A DNA stretch of 64,000 nucleotides, from assembly GCF_004359215.1 (NCBI RefSeq), contig NC_090610.1, forward strand, positions 11,628,809-11,692,808, read 5' to 3'. Origin of the DNA: Bremia lactucae. Taxonomy: Eukaryota; Oomycota; Peronosporomycetes; Peronosporales; Peronosporaceae. The notes under the pieces are model-generated. The model saw only the letters and a list, made by a program, of their open reading frames with translations, searched no databases and had not been told where the DNA came from. Positions 22,370 through 33,474 of this stretch are shown here, piece after piece (position 1 is the first letter of the stretch; each line of letters begins with the position of its first letter). The position numbers and the translations under genes were made by a program.

Positions 22370-23580
22370 CTTACAGTACTTAAGGAAAAGCGAAGCAAAT
22401 TTGAAGCTTGGTCGGTACGCTGTCGGTTTCTTGGCTACTCAGAGCATAAAAGTTGAGAGTGGTCGTGTGCTTGTCAGTCGCGACGCAAAGTTTATGGAAA
22501 ATACGTTTGATAGTGGGAAGCGCGACCGGCGCTATAATGAGGTCGTTATTCAAGATGATGATGAAGCGACTGAACAGGACTCCCCACAACACGACCAAAC
22601 CGATCACGAAAATGAAGAATCTGCGCAGAATGAAGAATTTGAGCCTGGCAGAAAGCGACACCAAAGGACCCAATCGCTCGAAAAAGCGACTGAAGCGCCA
22701 AGGCCCAAACGACACAGTCAATATCAATCGCTTGAAGAAATGTCAGCTACAGCTCAAGACTTCGAGGCTGCGTACGTTGTGGATTTTCAGTGCGAGAAAT
22801 GCCAACCACGTTCAAGTTGGCGACGGTATCCAATGACGCAGCTAAAAAAATGGAAGGAAGCGTGCAGCTTGGAAATGGACTCGCTACAAAAGAACAAGAC
22901 TTAGACACTTGTGCCCCTGCCGTTAGGATGTAAGGCAATCGGCAACCGATGGGTATTTCGAGTTAAGGAAAACCAAGCTGGTGAAGTTGAGCGATACAAG
23001 GCGCGCCTTGTGGCGAAAGGTTTCGCACAAAATTCGGCATCGACTATAAGAAACGTTTGCGTCGGTGGCGAAGTTTTAATCGATCCGGATTTTGCTAAGT
23101 TCTGGCTGCCAAGTACGGACTTACGGTCCATCGAATGGATGTGATAACAGCATTTCTTAATGGTCAGCTCGACGGAGATATTTACATGACGCAGCCTGAT
23201 GGCTTCAGTGATACAGCCAATCCAGGTTACGTGTGCAAGTTACAACGGTCGCTGTACGGTCTGAAGCAATCACCTCTCATGTGGAACAAGACAATTGACG
23301 ACTTTATGCTGGGACTGGAATTCAAGAAGTGTGAATCCGATCACTGCATCTACATTTAGATGCAGTGATCGGATTCACACTTCTTAAATTCCAGTCCTAG
23401 CATAACCTGATTTTTGTTGCATGATACGTCGATGACTTATATTGGCTAGCAGTACCAGCAAGATGCTACAAGAAACTAAGTTAGCCCTGAGCCACATATT
23501 TGAGATGACGGATATGGGCCAGCTCAAGTAATTTCCTGAAATTGAAATTGAGCAAGACTTTGAGATTGGGGCACTCACGA
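22370..23580 (+). pseudogene. pol: Copia element 2: acidic linker and RT
   Basis: An open stretch to 22904 is the acidic integrase-RT linker, ending in LKKWKEACSLEMDSLQKNKT. RT continues with [46 protein letters not shown] and SLYGLKQSP, then YVDDLYWL near 23427. The reading is broken at 23357 by a local inverted duplication (23304-23405). Confidence 0.8.
23304..23405. repeat. 49-bp near-perfect palindrome in Copia RT
   Basis: The left arm 23304-23352 and right arm 23357-23405 are reverse complements with two mismatches and a 4-nt spacer. The arms come from RT coding sequence around GLEFKKCESDHC. Confidence 0.85.
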
Positions 23581-24428
23581 TGCGGCAGACCAAGTTTGCA
23601 TGTAATATTTTAGCGAAGTTCAACATGGACAACAGTAAGGCCGTTAGGACGCCCCAGGGTCCAGGACTCAAGCTGACCAAGTCCATGTGCGAAGGCGGAT
23701 GCAAGCACAGTGAAACTATGGTCGGTGTGCCGTATCGAAATGCTGTCGGTTGCCTGATACATTATGGTTGGCACACGCCAGGATCTCGCTGCGGCAGTTG
23801 GAGTACTTGGCCAATTTGTTGCAGACCCATGCCCAACACACTGGCAAGCACTCAAAAGGGTTTTCAGGTATATATAAGGTACAAGGACTCACGAAACTCG
23901 ATGCCGTGGCATCGAGTTTCAAGCAGCAACTCATAATGGACTGCAAGGGTTTTCGGATGCGGACTGGGCCGGAGAGACGATGTCACGAAGAAGCACAAGC
24001 GGCTACGCTTTTATGATGAGTGGCGGGTGTGTCAGCTGGAAGATCAAGAAACAGCATACGGTGACTCTATCATCTACAGAAGCTGAGTACATGGCACTGT
24101 CAGAGGCGACACAAGAGGCAGTATGGCTTAAAACATTTCTGTGCGAGCTCGGTGAGATGTCCACGGATAGAGCGGTCAAGATTTATGAATATAACCAAGG
24201 CTCAATTGCAATGGCAAAGAATCCAGAGTATCACAAGCAAAACAAGCACATCGACATTCGATATTATTTTGTATACGACAAGGTTAAAGACGGTCAAGTG
24301 ATTCTCGAATATATTTCTTCTCTCGACATGCTGGCCGATATGACCAAGCCAATTCCAGCGACACAGTTTTGCGTACTTCGTGGCAAGCTCGGGATACAAG
24401 GCCCAAGAGCTGTCGAGTCGAGTGGGAG
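23580..24428 (+). pseudogene. pol: Copia element 2: RNase H
   Basis: Blocks MRQTKFACNILAKFNMDN and GVPYRNAVGCLI lead to the long frame 23980-24504 with SRRSTSGYAFMMSGGCVSW, STEAEYMALSEA and NKHIDIRYYFV. Frame changes occur before 23980. A purine tract GAGTGGGAG at 24420-24428 is the likely polypurine tract before the LTR. Confidence 0.8.
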
Positions 24429-24653
24429 TGTTCTTAAGGACGCTGTGAAAAAGGCGTCTCATGCAGCAAGCAGGCCAAAGGCGGGTACCGGCAGATACCG
24501 GTAATGACGTCAGTTGATGACGTCAGAAGCTTCTAGAATATTTCAGAAGCGCTAATTGGCTAGAAGTAATGGTTGGCTTAGAGGTAACAAGCAATAGGTT
24601 TGCGAACTAAGTCCTTTAATATATTTACTTTGCATTTTGCCAACTAGTGCTCA
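24429..24653 (+). mobile_element. Copia 3' LTR (element 2)
   Basis: Starts TGTTCTTAAGG after the polypurine tract and ends GTGCTCA, 225 bp. It carries two TGACGTCA sites (24505, 24518), probably a deletion derivative of the four-site array. It abuts a minus-strand Copia RT. Confidence 0.7.
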
Positions 24654-26377
24654 CTTGACCTTTTCATTACTGCTAGCCAAAATTAAGTCATCGACGTAAA
24701 GCGCAACAAAGATCATATCTTGCCTACCACGCTTCATTTAGACGCAGTGGCCAGATTCGCATTTCTTGAACTCGAGCCCTAGCATAAAATCATCGAGGGG
24801 CTTCTTCCACATGCGAGGCGACTGCTTCAGCACGTACACTGACCGTTCTAGTTTGCACACATAGTCCGGATTGATTGCATCATTGAAGCCATCTGGCTGC
24901 GCCATGTTGATGTCCTCGTCGAGCTGGCCGTTGAGGTACGCTGTCTTTACGTCTATCCGATGGACAGTAAGTCCGTACTTGGCAGCCAAACTGAGCAGAA
25001 TCCGAATAGATGTAAACTTGGCCACAGGCGCAAACGTTTCTTCGTAGTCAATGCCAAACTTCTGTGCAAAGCCTTTAGCCACTAGACGCGCCTTGTGTCG
25101 CTCCACTATACCGTCTTGATTTTCTTTGACGCGAAACACTTACCGATTGCCTATTGGCTTGCGCCCTTTTGGTAGCGGCACAAGCGTCCATGTCTTGTTC
25201 TTTTGAAGCGATTCCATTTCCGAGTTGCATACTTCTTGCCACTTGGCTGCGTCGCTGGATTCCATCGCCGACTTGAACGTGGTCGGCATTTCTCCCACTG
25301 AATCCACAACGTACGCAGCCTCAAAATCGTGTGCCGTAGCAGACATTTCTTTTACTGATTGGTATCTACTGTGTCGCTTAGACGTTGGAATTTCAGCTGC
25401 TTTTTCGAGCGATTGAGTCCTTTCGTGCCGCTTGGTGCCAGGCTCCATTTCTTCGCTCTGCTCACATTCTTCATTCTCTTGATCAGTTTCTTCGAGTTGT
25501 GGAGAGTCGTCATCGGCCAATTCATCAGCCTCTTGAACAACAATCGCGCTATTCTGGCGGACGCATCTCTCACTGTCAAACATGTCTTCCATAAATTTTG
25601 CATCAAACTCACTAGTACACGGCCATTCTCAATCTTTCTTCGAAACGATATGCTTTTTCATGCTTCGAGTAGCCGAGAAATGGACAGCGTACCGTTCGAG
25701 AGTCAATCTTGCGACGTTTTTCCTTTGGAACTGTTACAAATGCATGGCAGCCAAACACCTTTAGATTTGCCAGCGCTGGTTTCCTCCCGGTCCAAACCTG
25801 ATATAGTGACTTTTCCATACAATACCTCGCGTTGGACAGCGGTAGCGAAGGAAGGTAGCGGTCATGAATGCTTCGCCCCAATACGATTTCGGCAGTCCAG
25901 CGAGCTCAAGCATACATCTTGCGCAATTCACGAGTGTACGATTCATGCGTTCGCCCCCCCCCCCTATTCAGTTGCGAGCGTAGGGTAGCGTGAATTTTTG
26001 CTCAATACCACGACGCTTGCAGAACTTGGCCAATACGCTCGAAGTGTTTTCACCACCGTTGTCTCAACGAAGAGTTTTGACAACTCCGCCGGTCTAAGTC
26101 TCAGTGAACGCAACAAACTTGGCGAGCTTGTTTGAGACCTCCGACTTGCTTCGTAACAAGAACACTGGTAAAGTGCGAGTACTCATCTGTAAATGTGACG
26201 AAGTACCACTTACCGCTAAAAGTCGCTGACTGCATAGGACCGCTCACGTCACTCTGAATGACTTCTAGCAGCTTATTTGCGTGATGAGGCGACTTTTGCA
26301 TGAAGCTCACTCGCGTTTATTTGCCAGGTGCGCAACCATCGCACAGCTCCCACTGTTTGACTTATGCTAAGGTCAAG
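24654..26377 (-). pseudogene. pol: Copia element 3: integrase to RT, inverted
   Basis: Reading on minus from right to left: CNxx-type zinc remnant near 26340, HHANKLLEVIQSDVSGPMQ (26310-26101), integrase fragments to 25600, acidic linker (25592-25140), RT frame 25139-24738 with [20 protein letters not shown] and KTAYLNGQLDEDINM, and YVDDLILASS near 24695. The RT is relatively well kept, but both ends are cut, each against the inner end of an LTR. Confidence 0.8.
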
Positions 26378-26611
26378 TGAGCACTACTTGGCGAAATGCA
26401 AAGTGAATATATTAAGGTCCTTAGTTCGCAACCTATAGCTACCTCGAAGCCAATCATTGATTCTCCAATCATAGCTCATAGAACCTTCTAGAAACTACTG
26501 ACGTCATCTACTAACGTCATCCCCATGACGTCACACTGTGACGTCATTACCGGTATATAATGGTAATTATGGGTACTATCTTGATGTAGTCGAGTCGCTT
26601 CCTAGCTAACA
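26378..26611 (-). mobile_element. Copia 3' LTR (minus orientation)
   Basis: On minus it starts TGTTAGCTAGG at 26611, right after a purine-rich end of an RNase H fragment, and ends GTGCTCA at 26378; 234 bp. It carries TGACGTCA at 26499, 26526 and 26539 and TAACGTCA at 26512. Confidence 0.75.
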
Positions 26612-26760
26612 CTCTCACTCGACTCGACGATTAGGGAGACGCTTGAATACCAAGTTTGCTCCGAAGCACACAAAACTGCGTCGCTGGAATAGGCTTCGTC
26701 ATGATATCAGCTAACTTGTCCAGAGTGGAGACATACTCCAATATCACTCTACAACACAGC
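26612..26760 (-). pseudogene. pol: Copia RNase H C-terminus
   Basis: The minus strand reads VILEYVSTLDKLADIMTKP and ATQFCVLRSKLGIQ, the end of a Copia pol directly upstream of its 3' LTR. Confidence 0.75.
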
Positions 26761-26786
26761 GTCTAAATGACGCTTGTGCGACTCTA

Positions 26787-27413
26787 TTGCTCAGCCCGTT
26801 CTCGGGCCCTACTATGCACGAATACACAGGATCCGGGACTCAAGCTGACAAAAAAAAGCTTATGTGCGAAGGAGGTTGCAAACACAACGAGTCCATGGCT
26901 GGGGTACCATATAGAAATGCTGTCGGCTACCTGATGTACTTTACGGTCGATACACGCCCCGATCTCGCTGCGGTAGTAGCAGTGATCAGCCAATTTGCTA
27001 CAGTTTTATGTCCGACACACTAGCAAGCACTCACGAGAGTATTCAGGTATATACAAGGCACAAATTGCATGGTATCAAGTTTCAAGCATCAAGTGACAAG
27101 GGACTTCAAGGCTACACGGATGCAGACTGGGCTGGAGACACAGAGTCAAGAAGAAGCACCAGTGGCATTTTTGATGAGCGGCGGATGTATCAGCTGGAAA
27201 AGCAAGAAGCAGCGCACTGTGGCACTTCGTCTACGGAAGTCGAACACATGGCGTTGCCAGAAGTAGCACAAGAAGCGGTGTGGCTAAAGGCATTTCTGTG
27301 TGAGCTCGTTGAGATGTCGAGAAGCGATGCGGTCAAGATCTATGAGGACAACCAAGGCTCAATAGCATTGGCCGAGAATCCGACATTCTACAAACGCATC
27401 AAGCACATTGATA
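26787..27413 (+). pseudogene. pol: Copia element 5: RNase H
   Basis: KKLMCEGGCKHNESMAGVPY, TVDTRPDLAAVVA, YTDADWAGDTESRRSTSG and LCELVEMSRSDAVKIYEDN run in two frames to IKHID near 27410. There the sequence switches without an LTR to a Gypsy RT (27414). Confidence 0.8.
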
Positions 27414-27720
27414 CGTCAACTTGCAAAAGTGCGTCATAGGGGTCCCTGAGATACCTGTACTGGGCTGCATCGTTGGTACACATGGTGTACGAGCAGACCT
27501 AGACGAGTAAAATTGGTAAAGGAATGGCCGATCCCACGGCATGTGAAGGATTCGCGCCAATTCCTAGGGCTCGCTAATAACTTGCATAAGTATAGCAAGA
27601 AATATGCGGAGCAAACTAAACCATTATCTGATCTCCTTAAAAAGATACAGAATGGGTTTGGTTAAAAGAACAAGAAGATGCGTTCACATCAGTATGGCAA
27701 TATTTTGTAGAGGCACCGGT
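27414..27720 (+). pseudogene. pol: Gypsy RT end, element E
   Basis: Starts mid-domain with a block like CVIGVPEIPVLGCIVGTHG and continues with a degraded copy of the LANNLHKYSKKYAE segment. Frameshifts are present. Confidence 0.7.
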
Positions 27721-29219
27721 CTTGGCATTGCCAGACGCGGATAAGCCCTTTAGCGTCGTCTGCGATGCAAGTAATTTTGCAATCGGCAGCGCGCTCATGC
27801 AGAAGGATGACGACGGCGTTGACCGTGTCATCTCTTATCAGTCCCGGCTATTAAAAGCCGCGGAACTGAATTACCCTGTGCATGACAAAGAGCTACTTTC
27901 AATAAAGTATGCTCTTGTCAAGTTTCGTGTGCACCTATTGGGCACCGAACCATTTGTGGTTTATACGGATCACGCATCACTGCGGACCGCAATAAACTCA
28001 CCGCACCTCTTGCCTAGAATGGCAAGATGGCTCACATTCTTCTCTGAATTTAATTTCAAAGTTGAATATAAGCCGGGTAAGTCGAATGTCTTGGCTGACG
28101 CTTTATCGCGCAGACCAGACTTCGAGGTTAGACGCCAGCAAAATGTGTCTAGTGCAAAAGCACAATTTCAGCCGTCGACATTGGCAGCCATGAAGGCATA
28201 CCACGTGACGAGTTCATTAGCCTCTGAAATGAAAGAGAGCTACAGTCAAGACGACCATTGTCGCCTGCTGTTGGACCACTTTGGTCTACGAAAGGAAACC
28301 CTTCCGTCGCACCTGAAACCTAAGCTAAATCGCTTTAGCTACAGCGATGGCCTGTTATGGCATCAGCTGTCACCTTGTGATCCCTTGAGGATCTATGTGC
28401 CTCATGACACAGATCTCAAGCAAATGATCCTTCACGAGCTCCATGATGCGCCATCTAGTGGGCATCTGGGCCGTGAAAGGCATTCTTTCGAGTGTCAGAG
28501 GAATCTTGGTGGCCACACCTATAGAGACGGGATGCCAACTATACTCGCTCTTGCGAACAGTGTCAGCGCATTAAGTCTGCACCGTTCAGCAGTGCGCCAC
28601 CGAAGCCGCTACCAATTTAAAAAATTGTTGGAAGTCAGTAAGTCTGGACTTCATGTTTGGCATGCCGCCCGATCATAAGGGTCGGACAGGGCTAGTCGTC
28701 TTTGTAGACAGACTGAGCAAAATGGTGCATTTAGCACCATGTAAGACATCGATCACAGGCAAGGAGGCAGCTCTCTTGTTCCTGGATCATGTTTACCGAC
28801 TACACGGGATGCCCGAGTCCATAATATCGGACCGGGATCCACGTTTTTACGTCTGGTTTTGGGTACATGTGTTCGAGCTTCTAGGTAGCAAGCTCCACAT
28901 GTCGACCGCAGATCATCTTCAGACCGATGGCCAAACAGAACGTGCAAATCGGGTCGTGGCGGATGTCTTACGCACTATAGTAACTCCCAAAGAGTGGAGC
29001 AAGCAATTGCCCTTTGTGAGTTCGCTATAAATAAAAGTGTGTTCGCCAGTACGGGTGAGACACCGTTTTATATTAACGGACTGCGCCATCCTCGGATGCC
29101 AGTCTCGTTTGTGCGCAGCCCGAGTCTTAGTGGAGGAGGGCCCCTCACTATGCTCGGTGTGAAGAGGGACATAGTTTCGACAATATGACGATGACCCGCG
29201 AGGGTATCATCTCAACGAC
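27720..29219 (+). pseudogene. pol: Gypsy RNase H and integrase, element E
   Basis: One frame runs 27722-28678 through RNase H (VVCDASNFAIGSALMQKDD, YTDHASLRTAIN, LADALSRRPDF) into the integrase zinc region (HELHDAPSSGHLGRE), where a one-base deletion relative to element B shifts frame. The core continues at 28653-29030 with VVFVDRLSKMVHLA and SIISDRDPRF and, after a further shift, HLQTDGQTERANRVV. From 27988 on it is almost identical to element B. Confidence 0.85.
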
Positions 29220-30145
29220 AGAAACTTGCCCTAGTGACCCTACGCCCTATGACCAACCTCGGCGGTGTCATAGGCGAGTTTGATGCTAGAAGCGTGAGCG
29301 AGGCTCAAAGCTTTGTGGATGAGCGATTAGTTATCGCACGGAAAGTCCGAGACGCGATGGCAAGCGCACAGGACAAGCAAAAAGAATATGCGGACCGATA
29401 TGGTCGCAAAAATAATGAACGCTTTAGAGTGGGTGAAAAAGTACTATTTAGTATATGCTACCCTACCTAAGAATGCAATTTCTGTACTACCTAAAGGTAC
29501 TTCTGAAATTGTTGCCGCGTTTCATCGGGCCGTTTACGGTGGTCGAAGAGGTTGGAGACCTAAATTATAGGCACACCCTTCCTACGTATATGAAGACGCA
29601 CCCCGTAGTCTACGTGGGTCGTCTGAAACGGTATGTTGATCCAGAAGAGATCACATACTTCCATCTTTTTAAGGAGACCGATGGTGACGCCGACTGTGAG
29701 TCGAGCGTCGATTAGGGGTGAGACGGGGAAGGCGAAAAACTTTCAGCCGCATGACTCTTATGATATGGGCTTGGAGAACGAAAGATATCACGCTCGCAAC
29801 TCGGGTCCCTCAACATCAGCTTTCCAAGAGTTCCAGCCAAAGTTTCAAGCGTTCGTGATCCTGACGATCCTTCACGTGAACATCGTGAACATCCGAAGTC
29901 ATTCGCAAGACTTGCTTTCGAGATCCCCGTTCGTCATTCAGCAGCGCTCAGTGCCTGCGACTTAGCGGATGCGGGATAGGCTGCCGCGAGTAGGTAAGCG
30001 AAATCGCCGCTCCTAGCGGGCGCCACCTGCACTGATGGATGCTACTGGGAACCAACGCTTACTTGTTGGAAGTTTGGTTGCCCACCGCTCCGTGTAGAAG
30101 AAACATCAAATTCTCGTCCAATGGGGAGGATACTAAAAGAGTTTT
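29220..30145 (+). pseudogene. pol: Integrase C-terminus and chromodomain-like tail, element E
   Basis: 29388-29715 carries ADRYGRKNNERFRVGEKV, IGPFTVVEEVGDLNYR and VVYVGRLKRYVDPEE. Near 30040-30140 a chromodomain-like block reads LVAHRSV, then HQILVQWGGY. Frames change between them. Confidence 0.65.
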
Positions 30146-30411
30146 GACTCTTGCGAGTAGGTCGACGCGCTGTGCGTCGACGTACCTGGCCTGAGGTCAG
30201 CCTATGAGAAGAAGCACCAGTTGTCGCACCGCTAGTTCGAAATGGACTAGCAGGAGCAGCGTGATGAGAAGAAATGGGGTACAGTACCGCCCATGGTTAC
30301 TCTTACACGCAAACGAGTGAATTTCAGTCGCAACGACCGTTGCTTCGCCACATCGGAATGTGGCTGATAGCGGCGCAGGAATTCCACTTCGTTATGGTCG
30401 GTTTATTTATT

Positions 30412-31154
30412 TTAATGAAACATGAACGGGATCGGGGAAACACGGCCAAGTGATTTCCCCTGAGACCTCCATGATTTAAAGATGCCATAATATTTATGTG
30501 CGTCTAGAAGAGCGCGCTCTAGGAGCGACGCGGGTCCGTTTAAACGAGGCCATTTAGATGGAGTGGGCATCGGTAAAATGCCACTCGTCACATAGCCACG
30601 TTGACAACGACTGGCTTGTGACACCAACTGAGCACATTCCCGTGTCGTCGGCAGAGCTTTAGTCTCAGAATCCTCTATGTCAAAACCATTATGGATAATG
30701 GTCTGAGCATAAGGCACTGTATTTTACCAAACGAAGAAGCGGCTGTGCATTTATGGGAAGCGCTCTCATTAATGGTCGCTGCGCTATTCAGCGCAGACGA
30801 CGAGACAGCATTCGTAAATGTTGCTGTCTCCATGTTGTGAGCAATGAGGGAAGTTTGGATGGGCAATAATGCACCATCTTCCTTCCTCATAAGCTCGTTG
30901 TCCACATCACTACTGTGAGGTGATGGCAATGGTGTCGACTCATTATAGTCGACAATGAGCGACGGATCAACATCCTCACTGTTAAAGTGGAATGGATCCT
31001 TGAGACCCGTCAACGCGACAGCAGCAGTAACTGTCGGCGTTTCGACTAAGTGGTTGGACGCTGCCGGCGTGTTAACGCGGTGCGTGCGCTTAGTGCGAGG
31101 TTGAGTGGGCGTCTTCGCAGACGATCCACCAACGTGGCCCCTTTTAGGTGGCAT
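30412..31154 (-). pseudogene. Unrecognised antisense ORF downstream of element E
   Basis: The minus strand opens at the ATG at 31154 (MPPKRGHVGG) and runs to 30675, then continues in another frame to 30412, about 235 residues if joined across one frame change near 30720. The N-terminus is basic, the centre Ser/Asp-rich. I do not recognise it. It is tail-to-tail with the family I pol of element E, the same relation as the family II aORF. Confidence 0.4.
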
Positions 31155-31503
31155 CTTTGGCGACGTTTATGAAAACACAGCGCCGAGTATTTTGCCTACA
31201 GTCCTTGGGGGCACTTGGCAGGGTTATTAAATTGCGTATAATGCGGAAGACTGTCATGATGATGGTCGCTCAGTTAGCTACAGCAGGATTTTACCAGGGC
31301 AAAGAGTGGCAGCATTTGCTAGATTTCGGATGAGCGTGCGATATAGTGAATAGAGAAAACACGATGAAACAAAAAAACTGTTCGATTTCGGGAGCATTTT
31401 GTTAAAATAATTAGGCGTATAGATACGGGTACAAGCGCATGTTCCGCAGTGAATGGAGAGATCTCGACAGCAATCAGGGTTAGGTCCGGATACGTCAGAG
31501 GTG
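31155..31503. other. Spacer, no gene seen
   Basis: No coding sequence that I can support. A short plus-strand frame at 31148-31333 overlaps the start of the antisense ORF and looks incidental. Confidence 0.3.
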
Positions 31504-31675
31504 CCTGCTTTTCGTATAGCAGCAGAAATTCTTTGTCTGGTGCGCGCCTGCTTTTCCGTATAGCAGCAGAAATTCTTAGTCTGGTGCGTGCCTGCTTTTC
31601 CGTATAGAAGCAGAAATTCTTAGTCTGGTGCGTGCCTGCTTTTCCGTTTAGCAGCAGAAATTCTTAGTCTGGCGT
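31504..31675. repeat. Tandem repeat, about 4 copies of 44 bp
   Basis: Units begin CCTGCTTTT at 31504, 31547, 31591 and 31635 and share AGCAGAAATTCTT then GTCTGG. Spacing is 43, 44 and 44 bp. Units differ at only a few positions, so the array is young compared with its surroundings. Confidence 0.9.
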
Positions 31676-32019
31676 TCTACTAAGCGGAAGACCTGCAGGG
31701 CCTCCTTGTCCCCGTCAAGCAAAAGAAGCGCATATTCTCCGCCTGAGTAGATGACTCTACGATATTTTCCCAATTTCGGCAGGTGCCTTGGCAATGTCAA
31801 TCGTGAGCAATTATTTAAGTTCTCGGGTTTACATGTAAATACTACCAAGAGCAAATTAGTATTTCTAAGCAGGGAGGTCTCGATGCCAAAGTACGAAGGA
31901 ATTCCAGTGCTCCAAAATTCCGACACAGAATGATGGGACATGAGTTGGGTAAAACAGCAAACGCAATTGCGCAACTAGAGTATTAAAACGACAGCCGAAG
32001 GTTGCTTACAGCAATACAA

Positions 32020-32860
32020 GTTGTTATAAGTACAGAAAATTGCGTGATGATATTGAACATATCGTCGGCATCCTATATGAGTCGGCCCACTGGGCAGCAC
32101 ATAAATTCATAAATCATACAAGCGATGATTATAAAATCAAGCCACCGATACGGAAAAGTGCAGGCACAAATTAATCCAGCGTAATCGGTCACCTTAAAGA
32201 AAGCAGGTGGTATGAGGCTGGTGTTAGTGAAAGTTGCTTCCAAGATCCAATATACGAAGCACGCGATGCAGTAAAAAAGGCCGATTTGTATTTTACTGTA
32301 TGGAGAAGTAGGCAACTCAACACTGAATGGACGGCAGCGGTGGGAGGTATAACTTCTCGCAAAACATCAAGCCGCCGCCCGACCAGATCGACGCAAACAA
32401 TTGGCGAGCAGCTATTACAACTTTAAGATGAGTTACTTGCACCGACGGCGGGTCAACGTGAGACAATCAAAGATCGGATCTCCACTAATGCAGAGCACAT
32501 GACGAAAGAAGTTATAAGAATACAAAATGATTTTTCTGTCCACTTCCGGTGTGATGTGGGGGGGAGAGATGACGATGGGTGACCAGTAATTAATGCTTTC
32601 TGGGCAACTTTCGACTGGAGCAAAAACCTCCATGGATTTCTGTATCCAGTGGGTGCATGCTAAACATCCCAAATACGACCGGATACCGGATGATGTACCG
32701 ATGGTCACTTCAGCATTCGGCGATCCGGAGAAGCGGAATATTGTTGCTCTTAGCAAGCAGGTAGGTCAACCTTCCCGTCATACCGACAAAGCTGCGCAAA
32801 CGGGCAATTGCTCGTTGATAGGCTTCGCCAGCAGTTGATACCAAGGGGGGGGCTAGCCAA
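32020..32860 (+). pseudogene. Decayed unrecognised protein-coding sequence
   Basis: One plus-strand frame reads coherently across about 600 bp despite internal stops: KLRDDIEHIVGILYESAH, ARDAVKKADLYFTVWRS, MTKEVIRIQNDFSVHFR and INAFWATFDWSKNLHGF. After a frameshift near 32655 it continues KHPKYDRIPDDVPMVTSAF and RNIVALSKQ. I count four stops and one shift. Composition is that of a globular protein, not a low-complexity shadow. Family unknown to me; it could be a dead host gene or a transposase. Confidence 0.5.
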
Positions 32861-33469
32861 GCGAACCACCGGCGGTACTTCGCCAAAATCCAAAAGAGCT
32901 TGAGGCTTACAACTATAGATTACTACTGGACGAGCAAATATCCAGGCCAGATTACCAACGATGACTAACAGCAGGTTCGTCTGAAACAAAAATCAAATGT
33001 TATCGATTCGTCCCGTGTATCAACCGGCTCTATACTCGACCATGACCCATTATCTGTGGTCTTTAAAGTTATTCCACTTCTTAATGCTATTCGTGGAGCT
33101 GAATGGAACGCGTGCATAATACCCATCTTTTAAAAGAACTTCTGTAGTAACCGTTTCGGTGATACACACAGGGAGCCTAACTAAGGGTCCCGATGAGAAG
33201 CTCCGGAAGACAGAGCATCGTGTGGTTCTAGACGAGTAGAAACGGCAGTATTGGACCAAACATCTGGCGTTACAATAACAAACTGTCAGGAATTTAAATG
33301 TTTACAACATATCGAGTGGCAATGCATCAGCTCAATTTGCGCTACAACATCTGACCACTGGACCGTAGCTGGCCAAAGCTCCGCTACTGTGTTGGTCAAG
33401 TGGAAAGTAGTAATATCATCTGCTATGTGATTGTCCTTGTGCGGCAGCCTGTTCGATAAAGTTTAAACC
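32861..33469. other. No feature recognised
   Basis: A weak continuation of the decayed frame may reach about 32900. Beyond that I see no coding, repeat or RNA signal up to the solo LTR. Confidence 0.3.
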
Positions 33470-33474
33470 GCACT

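Noticed and set aside
25359..25988. 209-residue plus-strand ORF
   Set aside because: Antisense shadow of the Copia acidic linker and integrase, whose minus-strand frames carry the real motifs.
32073..32315. Hydrophobic minus-strand ORF that looks like membrane segments
   Set aside because: It is antisense to the coherent decayed plus-strand frame; hydrophobicity arises from the AT-rich complement.
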